NCBI GenBank assembly: GCA_027493955.1
Contig: JAOSJT010000001.1
Span: 387,131-451,130 of the forward strand
Direction of reading: 5' to 3'
Source: Bacteroidia bacterium
GTDB lineage: Bacteria > Bacteroidota > Ignavibacteria > SZUA-365
DNA length: 64,000 nt
Shown: positions 62,941-64,000 of the stretch, piece by piece
Layout: the number at the start of each line of letters is the position of its first letter
Position numbering within the stretch: position 1 is the stretch's first letter
Made by a program: the position numbers and the translations under genes
The notes under the pieces: model-generated
Databases searched by the model: none
What the model was told of the DNA's origin: nothing
What the model saw: only the letters and a program-made list of their open reading frames with translations

Positions 62941-64000
62941 TTAACGTGCCACCAGTATATGACGTTGCAGCGTCTGTCCGCCTTCGCTGAGACGGATGAG
63001 ATACGGTCCGTTTGCCAGTCGGGAGACAGGGATGTTGAGGTTCGAAGTTCCGGCAGATATCTGCGTCGGAGGATGTGCATACACGCATCTGCCCAGCATA
63101 TCGAACACGTCCAGACGCAGCAGTCCTGGTTTGCCGCTGCCGACCTCGATCTGCACCACCTGGTCAGCCGGTTGCGGATGTATACTCCGCATAGTGACAT
63201 CCGGTGTATGCACAGCTTCCACAGCCAGAGGCCGAAGATGTGCCATACCCGCGTTCAGGACCTCGCGGTCAGTTACATCTTCGCTGTGCGTGGTAATGAA
63301 TGCCACGACGCTCAGATTCTCCTCTATACCCTCGGCATCGTAGTCGAAGTGGTAGAGCGCCTCCCATTCGGAGGATGCCGCCGGGGCATCGGGCAGAATG
63401 CTCTCATCGCCCCAACTCCCCGTCGCGGACGCACGCAGTACGTGCCGATGCTCGAAATCAGGAACGGGATTGGGGAGGGAATAGAAGGGATGGTTTCGGT
63501 ATGTCGTATTTCCGCTGAAATAATTTGCCTGGTTCCATCCGCTGCCACTCCCCGTGAGTTTGTCGTGAACCAACCAGCAATGCACACGGTAATCCGCGGG
63601 AGGAGCATAATCACTGAACGTCAGAACCACTCTGGCAGTGATTCTTTTCCTCGCTGCGTCGTAGCTGCTCGTCACATTCACCGACAGGGGAGTGTAGGTC
63701 TGGCGTCGGTCTCCGGTGCGAAGCACCCAGGCTTCATTGCCCCGCGAAATCGCTACTCCTTTCTCACCTTCGAATTTTACCCGATCGATCATGGCTGTCG
63801 GATACGCAGGTGTGAATGCCTGCGCTATGGCCGATCCGGCGGGAATGATCATCGCATCGTTGCCACCCGCATGAATGGCGACCGCGATGGCGTCGGGATA
63901 CGCATCGCGAACACGTTCAACTTGCAGCATGCCGTCCGGGCACCAGCCGCACCATGCACCGGTGAATTCCTCGACAAGCACACGCTTCGGAGAAGTGATA
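62941..64000 (-). CDS. Omp28-like thioredoxin-fold protein with T9SS sorting tail (partial)
   Basis: The gene runs off the right edge; 353 residues are visible. The first visible residues (ITSPKRVLVEEFTGAWCGWCPDG) hold a CGWC redox-type motif in the 'VLVEEFTGxxCxxCP' form of Omp28-related proteins, followed by GGNDAMIIPAGSAIAQAF and YPTAMIDR with the cis-proline position. A middle beta-rich part leads to a C-terminal type-A sorting tail (HPQPADQVVQIEVG, LDVFDMLGRCVYA, LANGPYLIRLSEGGQTLQRHILVAR). The signal peptide is outside the window. It is probably secreted by T9SS and kept at the surface. Confidence 0.85.
   Translation of the reverse strand, partial: ITSPKRVLVEEFTGAWCGWCPDGMLQVERVRDAYPDAIAVAIHAGGNDAMIIPAGSAIAQAFTPAYPTAMIDRVKFEGEKGVAISRGNEAWVLRTGDRRQTYTPLSVNVTSSYDAARKRITARVVLTFSDYAPPADYRVHCWLVHDKLTGSGSGWNQANYFSGNTTYRNHPFYSLPNPVPDFEHRHVLRASATGSWGDESILPDAPAASSEWEALYHFDYDAEGIEENLSVVAFITTHSEDVTDREVLNAGMAHLRPLAVEAVHTPDVTMRSIHPQPADQVVQIEVGSGKPGLLRLDVFDMLGRCVYAHPPTQISAGTSNLNIPVSRLANGPYLIRLSEGGQTLQRHILVAR

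Overview
The window is a 64 kb, GC-rich chromosomal stretch of a free-living bacterium from the Bacteroidota/Chlorobiota side of the tree, most likely the Ignavibacteria/Kapabacteria/Chlorobi-related branch. Reasons: type IX secretion (T9SS) C-terminal sorting domains on three exported proteins, a gingipain/PorU-like C25 peptidase, TPR-linked histidine kinases of the type common in this group, and a metK-ahcY operon with a long structured leader (the context described for the SAM-Chlorobi RNA motif). Promoters that can be read by eye are sigma70-like (TTGnnn, about 17 nt, TATATT or similar), not the TAnnTTTG type of Bacteroidetes proper. No photosynthesis gene, rRNA, tRNA, transposase, integrase or CRISPR array was recognised.

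Layout. (1) 1-4224: a toxin-antitoxin island: a Phd/ParE-type pair, a decayed VapBC, an MntA/HepT (nucleotidyltransferase/HEPN) pair whose HepT frame carries a nonsense codon, and an intact VapBC. Interleaved are two decayed copies of the 3' end and terminator of ahcY, in the same orientation as the intact gene that follows. (2) 4372-7083: metK-ahcY operon of the methyl cycle with promoter and about 150 nt leader. (3) 7214-20492: tricorn-like protease, small membrane protein, cysS, cyclic-nucleotide-binding protein, AI-2E-type permease, rlmD, PAP2 phosphatase, then a Trk/Ktr potassium operon with a PAS-like membrane protein. (4) 20893-27358: hexose-phosphate mutase, enolase, glycerate kinase, second phosphohexomutase, DUF2279-like protein. 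(5) 27359-32636: a minus-strand block of acyltransferase-like membrane protein, asnB, and a large membrane protein with TPR tail. (6) 32934-42248: lexA, a frameshifted C25 peptidase with T9SS tail, and a DnaE-family polymerase of DnaE2-like size. (7) 42434-47338: TPR histidine kinase, barrel protein, two thioredoxin-fold proteins, T9SS-tail protein. (8) 47511-56783: a signalling cluster: Cache-like membrane sensor, REC-PP2C phosphatase, ABC substrate-binding lipoprotein, STAS fusion protein, ABC permease and ATPase, soluble histidine kinase, and a convergent TPR histidine kinase. (9) 56984-60151: three small paralogues sharing a GEGSxGxITV motif plus an outer-membrane barrel. (10) 60343-64000: HerA/FtsK-like ATPase with coiled-coil tail, and an Omp28-like T9SS-tail protein cut by the window edge.

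The best candidates for undescribed biology are the ABC transporter/partner-switching/kinase operon (48518-54816), the GEGS paralogue cluster (57260-60087), and the repeated ahcY-3'-end/toxin-antitoxin cassette (1171-4434). All functional calls come from reading motifs by eye; no database search was run.
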